Assembly (NCBI GenBank): GCA_937983055.1 | Contig: CALJLA010000200.1 | Location: 1-37,761 of the forward strand | Direction: 5' to 3' | DNA length: 37,761 nt | Source of the DNA: an uncultured Pseudomonadota bacterium | GTDB lineage: Bacteria; Pseudomonadota; Gammaproteobacteria; Burkholderiales; Eutrophovitaceae | In this document: positions 31,584 to 37,761 of the stretch, piece after piece | How the letters are laid out: each line of letters starts with the position of its first letter | Numbering within the stretch: position 1 is the first letter of the stretch | The notes under the pieces: model-generated | Databases searched by the model: none | Told to the model about the DNA's origin: nothing | Seen by the model: only the letters and a program-made list of their open reading frames with translations | Made by a program: the position numbers and the translations under genes

Positions 31584-32146
31584 AGAATTTGCCGAGGATG
31601 GCGGTGAAAGTCGCCGTGGTCCTGGTGCTGGTGTTCGTTGCCGCGGTGATCGTCGAGCTGGCGCCGCCGCTGCAGCGGCTCGACCAGTGGATGCTGACCA
31701 ACGAAACCTTCTTGCTGGTCGGCAACATCGCGGTAATCGCGATCGGCCTGTTGCTGCTGATCGGTTCGGTCGTGTCCCTGCTGATGGACAGCGGCACGCC
31801 GATGGACCACGCCGATATCGAGAATCAGGCACGCAGCATGCGCGATGCCGAGGCCGGACCGCGGGCCTTTCGCGCGTCATCGTACCGGTTGTTCGGTAAG
31901 GGAGCAGGTTCGCAGGGCCACGACGAGTTTTCGTTCGCGCAACTCAAGGCGGCCTATTCCGGCGGCACCTTGCTGCGCACACCGGTCTGGCGGCGAAGGC
32001 TGGTCGCGATGATCGGTGCCATGGCCATGTTCATCGGCATTGTCGGGCTGGTGTTGGTCATTTCCCCGATGGCGCTGAAGCTGCTGGTCGCCGGGGTGTT
32101 CCTGTATGCGGTGATTCGAATGGCAGTGGGCCTGTGGCAGGCCTGA
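31580..32146 (+). CDS. Membrane protein, third gene of the DUF3592 operon
   Basis: The 188-residue protein starts at ATG 31580, overlapping the previous stop (ATGA). It has two N-terminal helices (VAVVLVLVFVAAVIVEL and LVGNIAVIAIGLLLLIGSVVSLLM), a soluble loop (~residues 70-135) and two C-terminal helices (LVAMIGAMAMFIGIVGLVLVI and ALKLLVAGVFLYAVIRMAVGL). No DUF3592 beta domain is evident. No function is recognisable. The overlap with the two DUF3592 genes implies a membrane complex. Confidence 0.75.
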   Translation: MKNLPRMAVKVAVVLVLVFVAAVIVELAPPLQRLDQWMLTNETFLLVGNIAVIAIGLLLLIGSVVSLLMDSGTPMDHADIENQARSMRDAEAGPRAFRASSYRLFGKGAGSQGHDEFSFAQLKAAYSGGTLLRTPVWRRRLVAMIGAMAMFIGIVGLVLVISPMALKLLVAGVFLYAVIRMAVGLWQA

Positions 32147-32226
32147 CGCCGCGTTCCGGTGCGGGGTTGGCACGCTGGGCGGACCATGTACTATGCGTGG
32201 GAAGTCACTGACCGCCAATCGCGAAC

Positions 32227-33444
32227 GTGCCCGACTACGACACGCTGTTACGCCCCGACCTGCCGCCGCCCGCCGTTCCCTGGAACGGCTTCCCCAGGTA
32301 CAACTTCACCGGCGGGCACAACGACGCCGACAGCGTGCCGGTCGAGGATCTGACCGCGGCCGCGGCGGCGGTGATCCGGCGCGAAGGGCGCACGCTTGCC
32401 ACCTATGGCCTGGACAGTGGACCGCTGGGGCACCGGCGGTTGCGGGAATTCATCGCGCGCAAGCTGAAGCAGGACGCCGGCATCGACTGCACTGCCGACC
32501 AGGTGCTGGTCACCTCGGGTTCGCTGCAGGGGCTGGACCTGGTGAATGCGCTGCTGGTGGCGCCGGGCGACACGGTGATCGTGGAGCAGGCGACCTACGG
32601 CGGCGCCATCACGCGATTGCAGCGCGCGGGGGCGAACATCGTCGGCGTGCCGCTGGACCACGACGGGCTGAGCAGCGAGGCGCTGGCCGGGGCTTTGCGG
32701 GATCTTCAGGCCCGCGGCATTCAGCCAAAGTACCTCTACACCATTCCCACCGTGCAGAACCCGACCGCCACGGTGATGAGCGAGCGGCGGCGGCGCGAGA
32801 TTCTCGATCTGGCAACCGAGTTCGGCGTGCCGATCTTCGAGGACGAGTGCTACGCCGACCTGGTGTGGGGTGGCACGCGGCCGCTGGCAATGCGCGGGCT
32901 GGCTGGCGACGACCGCGTGATCCACATCGGCTCGTTCTCGAAGTCGATCGCGCCGGCGCTGCGGCTGGGTTACCTGGTGGCGGACTGGCCGATCCTGAGC
33001 CGTATCCTGGCAATCAAGAGCGACTGCGGTTCCGGCGCGCTGGAGCAGATGGTGCTGGCGGAGTATTGCGACGCGCACTTCGACACCCATGTGCGCACCC
33101 TGCGCAGAACCCTGCGGCGCAAGGTCGAGGCCCTGATGGATGCGCTGGCGGCGGAGTTCGGGCCGGCCGCGCGATTCGACGATCCGGCGGGCGGCATTTT
33201 CCTGTGGGTGACGCTGCCGGAAAGAGTCGATACCACGCGGCTCGCGCAGGCGGCGCTGCAGGCGGGGGTGTCGATCAACCCCGGCGCCGAGTGGATGACC
33301 GACACCGAGGGCGGGCGCCGCCGCCTGCGGCTGTGCTTCGCCCATCCGCCGGAGCAGGTGCTGCGAGATGGCGTCGCGCGGCTGGCCGAGGTCTGCCGCC
33401 GTGAGTTCGATGTGCCGGCGCGGGAAGCGCGGGCGCATCGCTGA
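32227..33444 (+). CDS. PLP-dependent aminotransferase, class I/II fold (LysN/2-aminoadipate-type)
   Basis: The 405-residue protein uses GTG 32227; an in-frame stop 18 bases upstream excludes an earlier start. Family features are LATYGLDSGPLGHRRLREFIA, VTSGSLQGLDLVNALLVAPGDTVIVEQATYGG, YTIPTVQNPTATVMSERRRREIL, FEDECYADLVW and the PLP lysine Lys239 in IGSFSKSIAPALRLGYL. It lacks the GntR DNA-binding domain found in MocR-type regulators, so it is an enzyme rather than a regulator. The closest style is the 2-aminoadipate transaminase/LysN group, which moves amino groups between L-amino acids and 2-oxoacids; the substrate is unknown. It follows the DUF3592 operon after an 80-base gap. There is no clear Shine-Dalgarno. 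Confidence 0.9.
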   Translation: MPDYDTLLRPDLPPPAVPWNGFPRYNFTGGHNDADSVPVEDLTAAAAAVIRREGRTLATYGLDSGPLGHRRLREFIARKLKQDAGIDCTADQVLVTSGSLQGLDLVNALLVAPGDTVIVEQATYGGAITRLQRAGANIVGVPLDHDGLSSEALAGALRDLQARGIQPKYLYTIPTVQNPTATVMSERRRREILDLATEFGVPIFEDECYADLVWGGTRPLAMRGLAGDDRVIHIGSFSKSIAPALRLGYLVADWPILSRILAIKSDCGSGALEQMVLAEYCDAHFDTHVRTLRRTLRRKVEALMDALAAEFGPAARFDDPAGGIFLWVTLPERVDTTRLAQAALQAGVSINPGAEWMTDTEGGRRRLRLCFAHPPEQVLRDGVARLAEVCRREFDVPAREARAHR

Positions 33445-33481
33445 CGCCTGCGGCGCCGGAACAGTTTCGGGGGGGGGCACG

Positions 33482-33889
33482 GTGGAACAGCAGGATGTGC
33501 AGCGCATCGACGCCACGATCCAGCAGCTCAAGCTGGTCTGGATTGCGATCGTGGCCAGCGCGCCGTTCTCGGCGATGGTGCTGGTGGCGGCGATTCCGGC
33601 GCAGCAGGGCGGCGGCATGCTCGCCGTCGCGGCTGCCGGCGTGCTGTCCGGGCTGCCGGCGCTGCCCATGGTGTGGCGCTATCGCGCCGCGCTCGACGCG
33701 TTCGTGAACAGCCGGGTGAGCGATGCGACGGCGCTGATGCGCGCGCTGGTGCTGGGGGCGGCAATCGCGGAGGCGCCGATGCTGATCGGCATCGTGCAGT
33801 ACGCGATGCTCGCGCATGCGCCGACGCTGCTGCTGCTGTGCGCGGAGTCTTTTGCGCTGATGCTGCTGTTCAGGCCGACAGGGCGCTGA
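33482..33889 (+). CDS. Small membrane protein, unknown function
   Basis: The 135-residue protein uses GTG 33482 (VEQQDVQRIDATIQQLKLVW), placed just after a run of nine G (33469-33477) that probably serves as the ribosome site. Four helices are seen: LVWIAIVASAPFSAMVLVAAI, MLAVAAAGVLSGLPALPMVW, LMRALVLGAAIAEAPMLIGIVQYAML and LLLLCAESFALMLLF. The first two and last two may form two hairpins. It resembles an uncharacterised proteobacterial membrane family; nothing more can be said. It is convergent with the reductase gene. The homopolymeric G tract near its start is unusual. Confidence 0.65.
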   Translation: MEQQDVQRIDATIQQLKLVWIAIVASAPFSAMVLVAAIPAQQGGGMLAVAAAGVLSGLPALPMVWRYRAALDAFVNSRVSDATALMRALVLGAAIAEAPMLIGIVQYAMLAHAPTLLLLCAESFALMLLFRPTGR

Positions 33890-33904
33890 GCGCCGGCGGT
33901 CCCG

Positions 33905-34888
33905 TCAGTCGTTTGGCCGGAGCTGGATCTTGCCGCTGCGCGCCTCGCGCTTGGCGTGGGCCATCGCGTCGGCAACACGCGCCAGCGGATAGCTCGCCTC
34001 GATGTTCACATGCAGGGTGCCGTCGAGCAGGCGCGCGCCGAGCCGGTCGTACATCGCCTGGATTTCCGGGAAGGGCATGCCGCGCATCAGCTTGGCGAGC
34101 CAGAAGCCGACCAGCCGGATGTCGCGGAATACCAGCTGGAAAGCATCGATCGCGCAGGGATGGCCGGATAACAGGCCATAGTTGACCAGCGTGCCGCCCT
34201 CGGCCAGGCATTGCGCGAGGCGCCGGGTGGCGGACCCCGCGATTGCATCGATGCCCAGCCTGATGGCGGCGCCGCCGGTCTCGGCGGCGACCCGCTCGGG
34301 AAGCTCCGGCCCGTCGACCACGACGACGTCGGCGCCGAGCTGCTTTAGTGCGCCCACCAGCTCGGGGCGACGCACCACGTTGACTGTGCGAATGCCCTCG
34401 GCACGCGCCAGCCTGATCAGATCGACGCCCACGCCGGAATTGGCGGCATCCTGGATCACCCAGTCGCCGCGTTTCAGCTCCACGTAACGCGTCAGCATGA
34501 GATGGGCGGTGGCCACGTTGACCTTGAGCATCGCCGCCTGTGCCAGATCGGTTTCCGGGGCCAGACGCACGAACGCTTCGGCCTTGTCGCGCAGGCGCTG
34601 GGTCCAGTTGGTGCGCGCCAGGCTCATCACCTTGTCGCCGGGCTTCAGGTGCTTGACGCCTGCACCGACCGCGGCAACCGTGCCGGCGCCCTCGATGCCG
34701 AGCGGGCAGGGCGGCGTCGGCACGCTGGCGTACTTACCCTCGATCGTCAGGATGTCCGCGGGATTGATCGAGCAGGCGACGACGTCGACCAGCACCTCGC
34801 CCGCGCCGGGCGCGCCGGGATCGGGCACCTCGACGCATTTCACGACTTTCTCCGCCGGACCGATGGCGCTCAATTGTGCTGCTTTCAT
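33905..34888 (-). CDS. MDR-family reductase, MECR/2-enoyl thioester reductase-like
   Basis: The 327-residue medium-chain dehydrogenase/reductase starts at ATG 34888, with gggagga upstream. It has a GroES-like N-terminal domain (VVACSINPADILTIEGKYASVP, PLGIEGAGTVAAVGAGVKHLKPGDKVM) without zinc ligands. The Rossmann half has MLTRYVELKRGDWVIQDAANSGVGVDLIRLARAEGIRTVNVVRRPE. The QDAANSGVG stretch is typical of mitochondrial-type trans-2-enoyl reductases (MECR/Etr1) of fatty-acid synthesis and of related quinone-type reductases. Either role is possible. It lies directly downstream of the putative toxic small RNA and in the same orientation, so its expression may depend on read-through of the small RNA terminator. 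Confidence 0.85.
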   Translation of the reverse strand: MKAAQLSAIGPAEKVVKCVEVPDPGAPGAGEVLVDVVACSINPADILTIEGKYASVPTPPCPLGIEGAGTVAAVGAGVKHLKPGDKVMSLARTNWTQRLRDKAEAFVRLAPETDLAQAAMLKVNVATAHLMLTRYVELKRGDWVIQDAANSGVGVDLIRLARAEGIRTVNVVRRPELVGALKQLGADVVVVDGPELPERVAAETGGAAIRLGIDAIAGSATRRLAQCLAEGGTLVNYGLLSGHPCAIDAFQLVFRDIRLVGFWLAKLMRGMPFPEIQAMYDRLGARLLDGTLHVNIEASYPLARVADAMAHAKREARSGKIQLRPND

Positions 34889-34961
34889 GCGGTGTGTCCT
34901 CCCGGGCGATGGATTCTGGAAACCGTGTCGTGGGCCCCGCGATTGTCCCGTCCACAAAGCA

Positions 34962-34991
34962 CAACGCCCCGATCGTATGATCGGGGCGTTG
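34962..34991 (-). terminator. Intrinsic terminator of the small RNA unit
   Basis: CAACGCCCCGATC (34962-34974) pairs perfectly with GATCGGGGCGTTG (34979-34991) around a 4-base loop. The T-rich side (TGCTTT) lies after the stem only on the minus strand, so it terminates minus-strand transcription. Confidence 0.75.
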
Positions 34992-35011
34992 CATACTGCA
35001 GGCGTTCCGGC

Positions 35012-35095
35012 CTAGCGAGCGGCCAGGCTCCTGACGGTTTGAACTGACCCAGTCGGGAACAGCTGCCGGCCGGTACTGCCTTGTTCGACTCGCAC
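35012..35095 (-). CDS. 27-codon ORF inside the putative small RNA
   Basis: GTG at 35095 follows GGAGG with seven bases of spacing and opens a 27-codon frame (MRVEQGSTGRQLFPTGSVQT..., ending SLAAR) closed by TAG at 35012. It has no recognisable motif. It is listed separately because the ribosome site is ideal. It may be a genuine micro-protein, or only a by-product of a noncoding RNA whose job is to hold ribosomes. Confidence 0.25.
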   Translation of the reverse strand: MRVEQGSTGRQLFPTGSVQTVRSLAAR

Positions 35096-35127
35096 TGGAT
35101 CACCTCCTTTCGTGGTTGCCAGCGCGC

Positions 35128-35155
35128 AGTGTAGCAGCACCGGGCGGCTGGTGAA
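35128..35155 (-). promoter_or_regulatory. Predicted promoter of the small RNA
   Basis: On the minus strand TTCACC (35155-35150) and TACACT (35133-35128) are 16 bases apart, resembling a sigma70 promoter with a good -10. It would start transcription near 35121, about 11 bases before the extended Shine-Dalgarno. Confidence 0.5.
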
Positions 35156-35247
35156 CACCTGAGGCCGCGAAACTTTGCGCGCGCGGCCGCGTCGAACGAA
35201 AAGCGACGGGCATGACCCGACGGCTGCCTTTGTGTTTTCATTCTCTC

Positions 35248-35529
35248 ATGCGACAAGACGACCCACGCTATCGGCTTAATTCGGGCGGACCCGCCCCGCA
35301 GGCAAAGGAACCCGGCCTGCTGGCAAAGCTATTCGCCGTCGCGGGCGGCGTCGTGCTGCTGGTGGTCGGCGTGATGTTCTCGCTGGTGATCGTCGTCGCC
35401 GCTGCGATCATCGCCGCGGGGGTGCTCGGCTACCTCTGGTGGAAAACGCGCGACCTGCGCCGGCAGATGCGCGAAAACCCGCCGGGTGGCCACGTGATCG
35501 AGGGCGAAGCAACCCGTCGCGAAGACTAG
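35248..35529 (+). CDS. Small two-helix or hairpin membrane protein
   Basis: The 93-residue protein is taken from ATG 35248 (MRQDDPRYRLNSGG); an earlier in-frame start at 35212 gives a longer arginine-rich leader with no better ribosome site. A proline/glycine-rich N-terminus precedes a long hydrophobic stretch (LLAKLFAVAGGVVLLVVGVMFSLVIVVAAAIIAAGVLGYLWW) long enough for two close helices, followed by basic TRDLRRQMREN. No function is recognised. It ends three bases before the stop of the convergent GFA gene. Confidence 0.65.
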   Translation: MRQDDPRYRLNSGGPAPQAKEPGLLAKLFAVAGGVVLLVVGVMFSLVIVVAAAIIAAGVLGYLWWKTRDLRRQMRENPPGGHVIEGEATRRED

Positions 35530-35532
35530 GCG

Positions 35533-35919
35533 CTAGTCCGCCGACAGTCTGCGCAGTTCCGCGCCCTCGAGTTCCCAGTTACGGCCGTCGAACGGACGCA
35601 CCATCATCGGCAGGTCCGGGTAGCCGTCGAGGCAGCGCACGTTGACGCTGAAGCCATCGGGGTTCGAGCGCGGCACGTAGAAAGACTTGATGCCGCACAC
35701 GCTGCAGAAAAGGTGCTTCGCGACCCCGGTGTTGAAGGTGTAGGTGGTCAGGCGGTCGGCGCCCGACATCAGCCGAAACCGGCTGCCGGGCACGATCAGG
35801 TGCAGAAACCCGGTGCGGTCGCAGATAGAGCAGTTGCACGACAGCGCCTCGATCGGCTCCGGCGCTTCGACCTCGAACCGCACCGCGCCGCAATGGCAGC
35901 CACCGGCAAAGGTACGCAT
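35533..35919 (-). CDS. GFA family protein (glutathione-dependent formaldehyde-activating enzyme-like)
   Basis: The 128-residue protein carries the complete seven-cysteine zinc pattern of the GFA/Mss4-like fold: Cys8-x-Cys10 (GGCHCGAVRFEVE), Cys28-x-Cys30-x2-Cys33 (LSCNCSICDRTG) and Cys72-x2-Cys75 (LFCSVCGIKSFY). The name comes from an enzyme reported to assist S-hydroxymethylglutathione formation; most family members are uncharacterised zinc proteins. It lies 17 bases downstream of the SDR gene in the same direction, so it is probably the last gene of a glcF-SDR-GFA operon. Confidence 0.9.
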   Translation of the reverse strand: MRTFAGGCHCGAVRFEVEAPEPIEALSCNCSICDRTGFLHLIVPGSRFRLMSGADRLTTYTFNTGVAKHLFCSVCGIKSFYVPRSNPDGFSVNVRCLDGYPDLPMMVRPFDGRNWELEGAELRRLSAD

Positions 35920-35936
35920 CGCAATGCTCCCCGCCC

Positions 35937-36695
35937 TCAGGCGGATTCGCCGCGATAGACCTGAAAGGGCGAAAACGACTGGTTCACCGGCATCAGCTCG
36001 ATGCGGTTGATGTTCATGTGCGGCGGCAGCGTCGCAATCCAGTACAGCGTGTCCGCGATGTTTTCGCTGCTCATCGGATTGGCGCCCTTGTAGAGCTTGT
36101 CGGAGGCTTCCTGGTTGCCGCCGGTGCGCACCAGGGTGAATTCGGTTTCCGCCATGCCGGGTTCCACCGAGGTGACGCGCACGCCGGTGCCGTGCAGGTC
36201 GGAGCGCAGGCCGAGCGAGAACTGGGTGACGAAGGCCTTGGTGCCGCCATACACGTTACCGCCGGGATAGGGGTAGGTCGCGGCGACCGAACTGATGTTG
36301 ATGACCGCGCCCTTGCGCTCGATCAGCTTCGGCAGCACGCGGTAGGTGAGCGAGGCGAGCCCGGTGATGTTGGTCTCGATCATCTGGTGCCACTGGTCGA
36401 GACTGGCTTTCTGCGCGGGCGCGGTGCCCAGCGCGAGGCCGGCGTTGTTGATGAGCAGGTCGATCTCGGGCCAGCCGGCGGGCAGCGAAGCGATAGCCTG
36501 GTCGATTTCCCCGGGCTTGCGTATGTCGAAGGCGAGAATGTGCACCTTGCCTTTGCCGATCTCGTCGGCCAGCTCACGCAACCGATCGGCCCGGCGCCCG
36601 GTGGCGATGATGCGCCAACCCTCTTTGGCGAAGCGGCGCGCGGTCGCTGCGCCGAAGCCGGAGGTTGCGCCGGTGATCAAGGCAGTCTTCGTCAT
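35937..36695 (-). CDS. Short-chain dehydrogenase/reductase, YdfG-like
   Basis: The 252-residue classical SDR has TGATSGFG (residues 9-16, cofactor binding), NNAG (residues 83-86), the catalytic Ser135/136 (INISSVAA) and Tyr149-x3-Lys153 (YGGTK). Arg34/Arg35 after strand 2 (ATGRRADRL) favour NADP. Sequence style resembles YdfG/3-hydroxy acid dehydrogenase, which oxidises serine and 3-hydroxy acids. The start at ATG 36695 uses ggggag inside the end of glcF as ribosome site, six bases separating stop and start, so expression is coupled to glcF. Confidence 0.92.
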   Translation of the reverse strand: MTKTALITGATSGFGAATARRFAKEGWRIIATGRRADRLRELADEIGKGKVHILAFDIRKPGEIDQAIASLPAGWPEIDLLINNAGLALGTAPAQKASLDQWHQMIETNITGLASLTYRVLPKLIERKGAVINISSVAATYPYPGGNVYGGTKAFVTQFSLGLRSDLHGTGVRVTSVEPGMAETEFTLVRTGGNQEASDKLYKGANPMSSENIADTLYWIATLPPHMNINRIELMPVNQSFSPFQVYRGESA

Positions 36696-36701
36696 CGTTA
36701 C

Positions 36702-37761
36702 CTACTCCCCGTTGGTCTTGTAATCGAGACGCTCGGCCAGCCACTCGATCCAGTGGCGCACCGGCAGCGCGGTGCCGCTCTGGATATGCGTGAGACAGCC
36801 GATGTTGGCGGTGGCGATGGCCTCTGGCCGGCCGCTGGCGAGCGCGGCGACCTTGTTCTTGAGCAGCCGCTGCGACAACTCCGGCTGCAGTATGGAATAG
36901 GTGCCGGCAGAGCCGCAGCAAAGATGCGAATCCGGCACCGTGGTCAGCTCGAAGCCGGCGGCCCTCAGCATCGCCTCGGCGTGGCCGCGCAGCTGCTGGC
37001 CGTGCTGCAGGGTGCAGGGCGAATGGAAAGCGATGCGGGTCTTGTCGTCGCGATCGATCGGCACTTCCACCAGGCACTTCTCGACGGCAGCCTTTTCCGC
37101 GACGAGGTATTCGCTGAGATCCCGGGTCAGCTCGACGACGCGCGCCGCCTTCGCAGCGTACGCCGGATCGTGCGCCAGTGCGTGCGCGTAGTCTTTCACC
37201 ATCACGCCGCACCCGCTGGCGGTCATCACCACGGCTTCGGCGCCCGCCTCGATGTGCGGCCACCAGGCGTCGATGTTGCGGCGCATGGACTGGAGCGGGT
37301 GTTCCTGCCGGTTGAGGTGAAAGGTCAAAGCGCCGCAGCAGCCCGCGGACTCGGCACGAATCAGGGAAATGCCGATTCGATCGAGCACGCGCGCCGCCGC
37401 CGGGTTGATGTCCGGCGACAGCGCCGGCTGCACGCAGCCGTCGAGCACCAGTGCCTTGCGCGGGTGACGCGCCTCGGGCCAGGCGCCCGCCGCGCCGGAA
37501 GTCTTCGGCACTTTTGCTTTGAGCGCCGGCGGCAGCAGGGGGCGAACGCTCTGGCCCAGCCGCAGCAGCGGTTTGAACAGTCGCTGATTGGGAATGATCG
37601 TATTCAGGGCTGCCCGCTGCACCGATGCGAACAACGTACGGCCGACCTGCTGCTCGACCATGTGGCGGCCGATGTCGAACAGGCGCCCGTAGCGCACGCC
37701 AGACGGACAGGTGGTCTCGCGGGCGCGGCAGGTCAGGCAGGCGCCGAGGTGCAGCTGATGC
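36702..37761 (-). CDS. glcF: Glycolate oxidase iron-sulfur subunit GlcF (5' end outside window)
   Basis: The C-terminal ~352 residues of GlcF are visible; the gene runs off the right edge. GlcF passes electrons from the FAD subunits of glycolate oxidase, which turns glycolate to glyoxylate. It has two C-terminal CCG domains (VLDGCVQPALSPDINPAAARVLDRIGISLIRAESAGCCGAL and FHSPCTLQHGQQLRGHAEAMLRAAGFELTTVPDSHLCCGSAGTY). The second 4Fe-4S motif reads CLTCRARETTCP, with Arg where the third cysteine belongs (codon cgc instead of tgc). This would remove a cluster ligand unless it is an assembly error. The SDR and GFA genes follow as an operon. Confidence 0.92.
   Translation of the reverse strand, partial: HQLHLGACLTCRARETTCPSGVRYGRLFDIGRHMVEQQVGRTLFASVQRAALNTIIPNQRLFKPLLRLGQSVRPLLPPALKAKVPKTSGAAGAWPEARHPRKALVLDGCVQPALSPDINPAAARVLDRIGISLIRAESAGCCGALTFHLNRQEHPLQSMRRNIDAWWPHIEAGAEAVVMTASGCGVMVKDYAHALAHDPAYAAKAARVVELTRDLSEYLVAEKAAVEKCLVEVPIDRDDKTRIAFHSPCTLQHGQQLRGHAEAMLRAAGFELTTVPDSHLCCGSAGTYSILQPELSQRLLKNKVAALASGRPEAIATANIGCLTHIQSGTALPVRHWIEWLAERLDYKTNGE

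Larger units (their letters stand above)
34955..35121 (-). ncRNA. Putative betaproteobacterial toxic small RNA with a perfect Shine-Dalgarno
   Basis: A self-contained unit of about 165 bases is visible on the minus strand: a promoter (35155-35128), a segment AAAGGAGGTGATCCA (35110-35096) complementary to nearly the whole 16S rRNA 3' tail, and a strong hairpin (34962-34991). As I recall, a toxic small RNA family of betaproteobacteria (Rfam 'Betaproteobacteria toxic small RNA') has exactly this feature and is thought to harm cells by titrating ribosomes. A 27-codon GTG frame with ideal spacing lies inside, so a micro-protein is an alternative reading. Ends are estimates. It lies upstream of the reductase gene in the same orientation. 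Confidence 0.6.

Noticed and set aside
2526..35050. Shared TTGAACTGACC at 2526-2536 and 35038-35048 as a repeat pair
   Set aside because: Only about 11 bases match and the flanks are unrelated.
35096..35110. Plus-strand TGGATCACCTCCTTT as the 3' end of a 16S rRNA gene
   Set aside because: No other 16S sequence surrounds it; the minus-strand reading with promoter and terminator explains it better.

Overview
The window reads as chromosomal DNA from a high-GC betaproteobacterium, most likely Burkholderiales or a relative. The evidence is very GC-rich codon usage, TRAP and BenE-type transporters for organic acids, many LysR/AraC/TetR regulators beside catabolic enzymes, and a short transcription unit that looks like the betaproteobacterial toxic small RNA. 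No rRNA, tRNA, CRISPR array, prophage or intact transposase was seen. I count about 38 protein genes. The first and last are cut by the window edges.

Layout. 1-5.1 kb: the end of a small TPR-like protein gene, a 270-bp inverted-repeat element, an IlvD/Edd sugar-acid dehydratase, and a membrane-anchored BTAD-FlgO-TPR regulator with visibly lower GC. 5.1-10 kb: an exported acetoacetate-decarboxylase-like protein, a small membrane protein, a membrane-associated alpha/beta-hydrolase and a long-chain acyl-CoA ligase. 10.4-18 kb: a BenE transporter, an EamA exporter coupled to a 60-aa ORF and divergent from a LysR regulator, a complete DctP-DctQ-DctM TRAP transporter and a class II aldolase. 18-21 kb: a possible reactive-species and oxygen-binding cluster with a NemR-like TetR regulator, a group 1 truncated hemoglobin, a Tat-exported HAD hydrolase and a hemerythrin protein. 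Near-identical TAGACC-N4-GGTCTA operators precede tetR and the globin gene, and an FNR-like palindrome lies upstream of the hemerythrin gene. 21-25 kb: denD-like dehydrogenase, CnoX-like thioredoxin-TPR protein, AraC regulator and methyltransferase. 25-29.2 kb: an operon of three exported proteins (M48-TPR lipoprotein, seven-bladed WD40 lipoprotein, coiled-coil protein). 29.6-34 kb: a small periplasmic protein, two DUF3592 proteins plus a third membrane protein in a tightly overlapping operon, an aminotransferase and a membrane protein. 34-37.8 kb: an MECR-like reductase preceded by the putative toxic small RNA, then a GFA protein, an SDR and a 5'-truncated glcF.

The strongest leads are the ribosome-titrating small RNA candidate (34955-35121, minus), the paired NemR-type operators linking a TetR regulator to a truncated hemoglobin, the M48/WD40/coiled-coil operon, and a GlcF whose second iron-sulfur motif has lost a cysteine. 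All family calls come from reading motifs; no database search was run.
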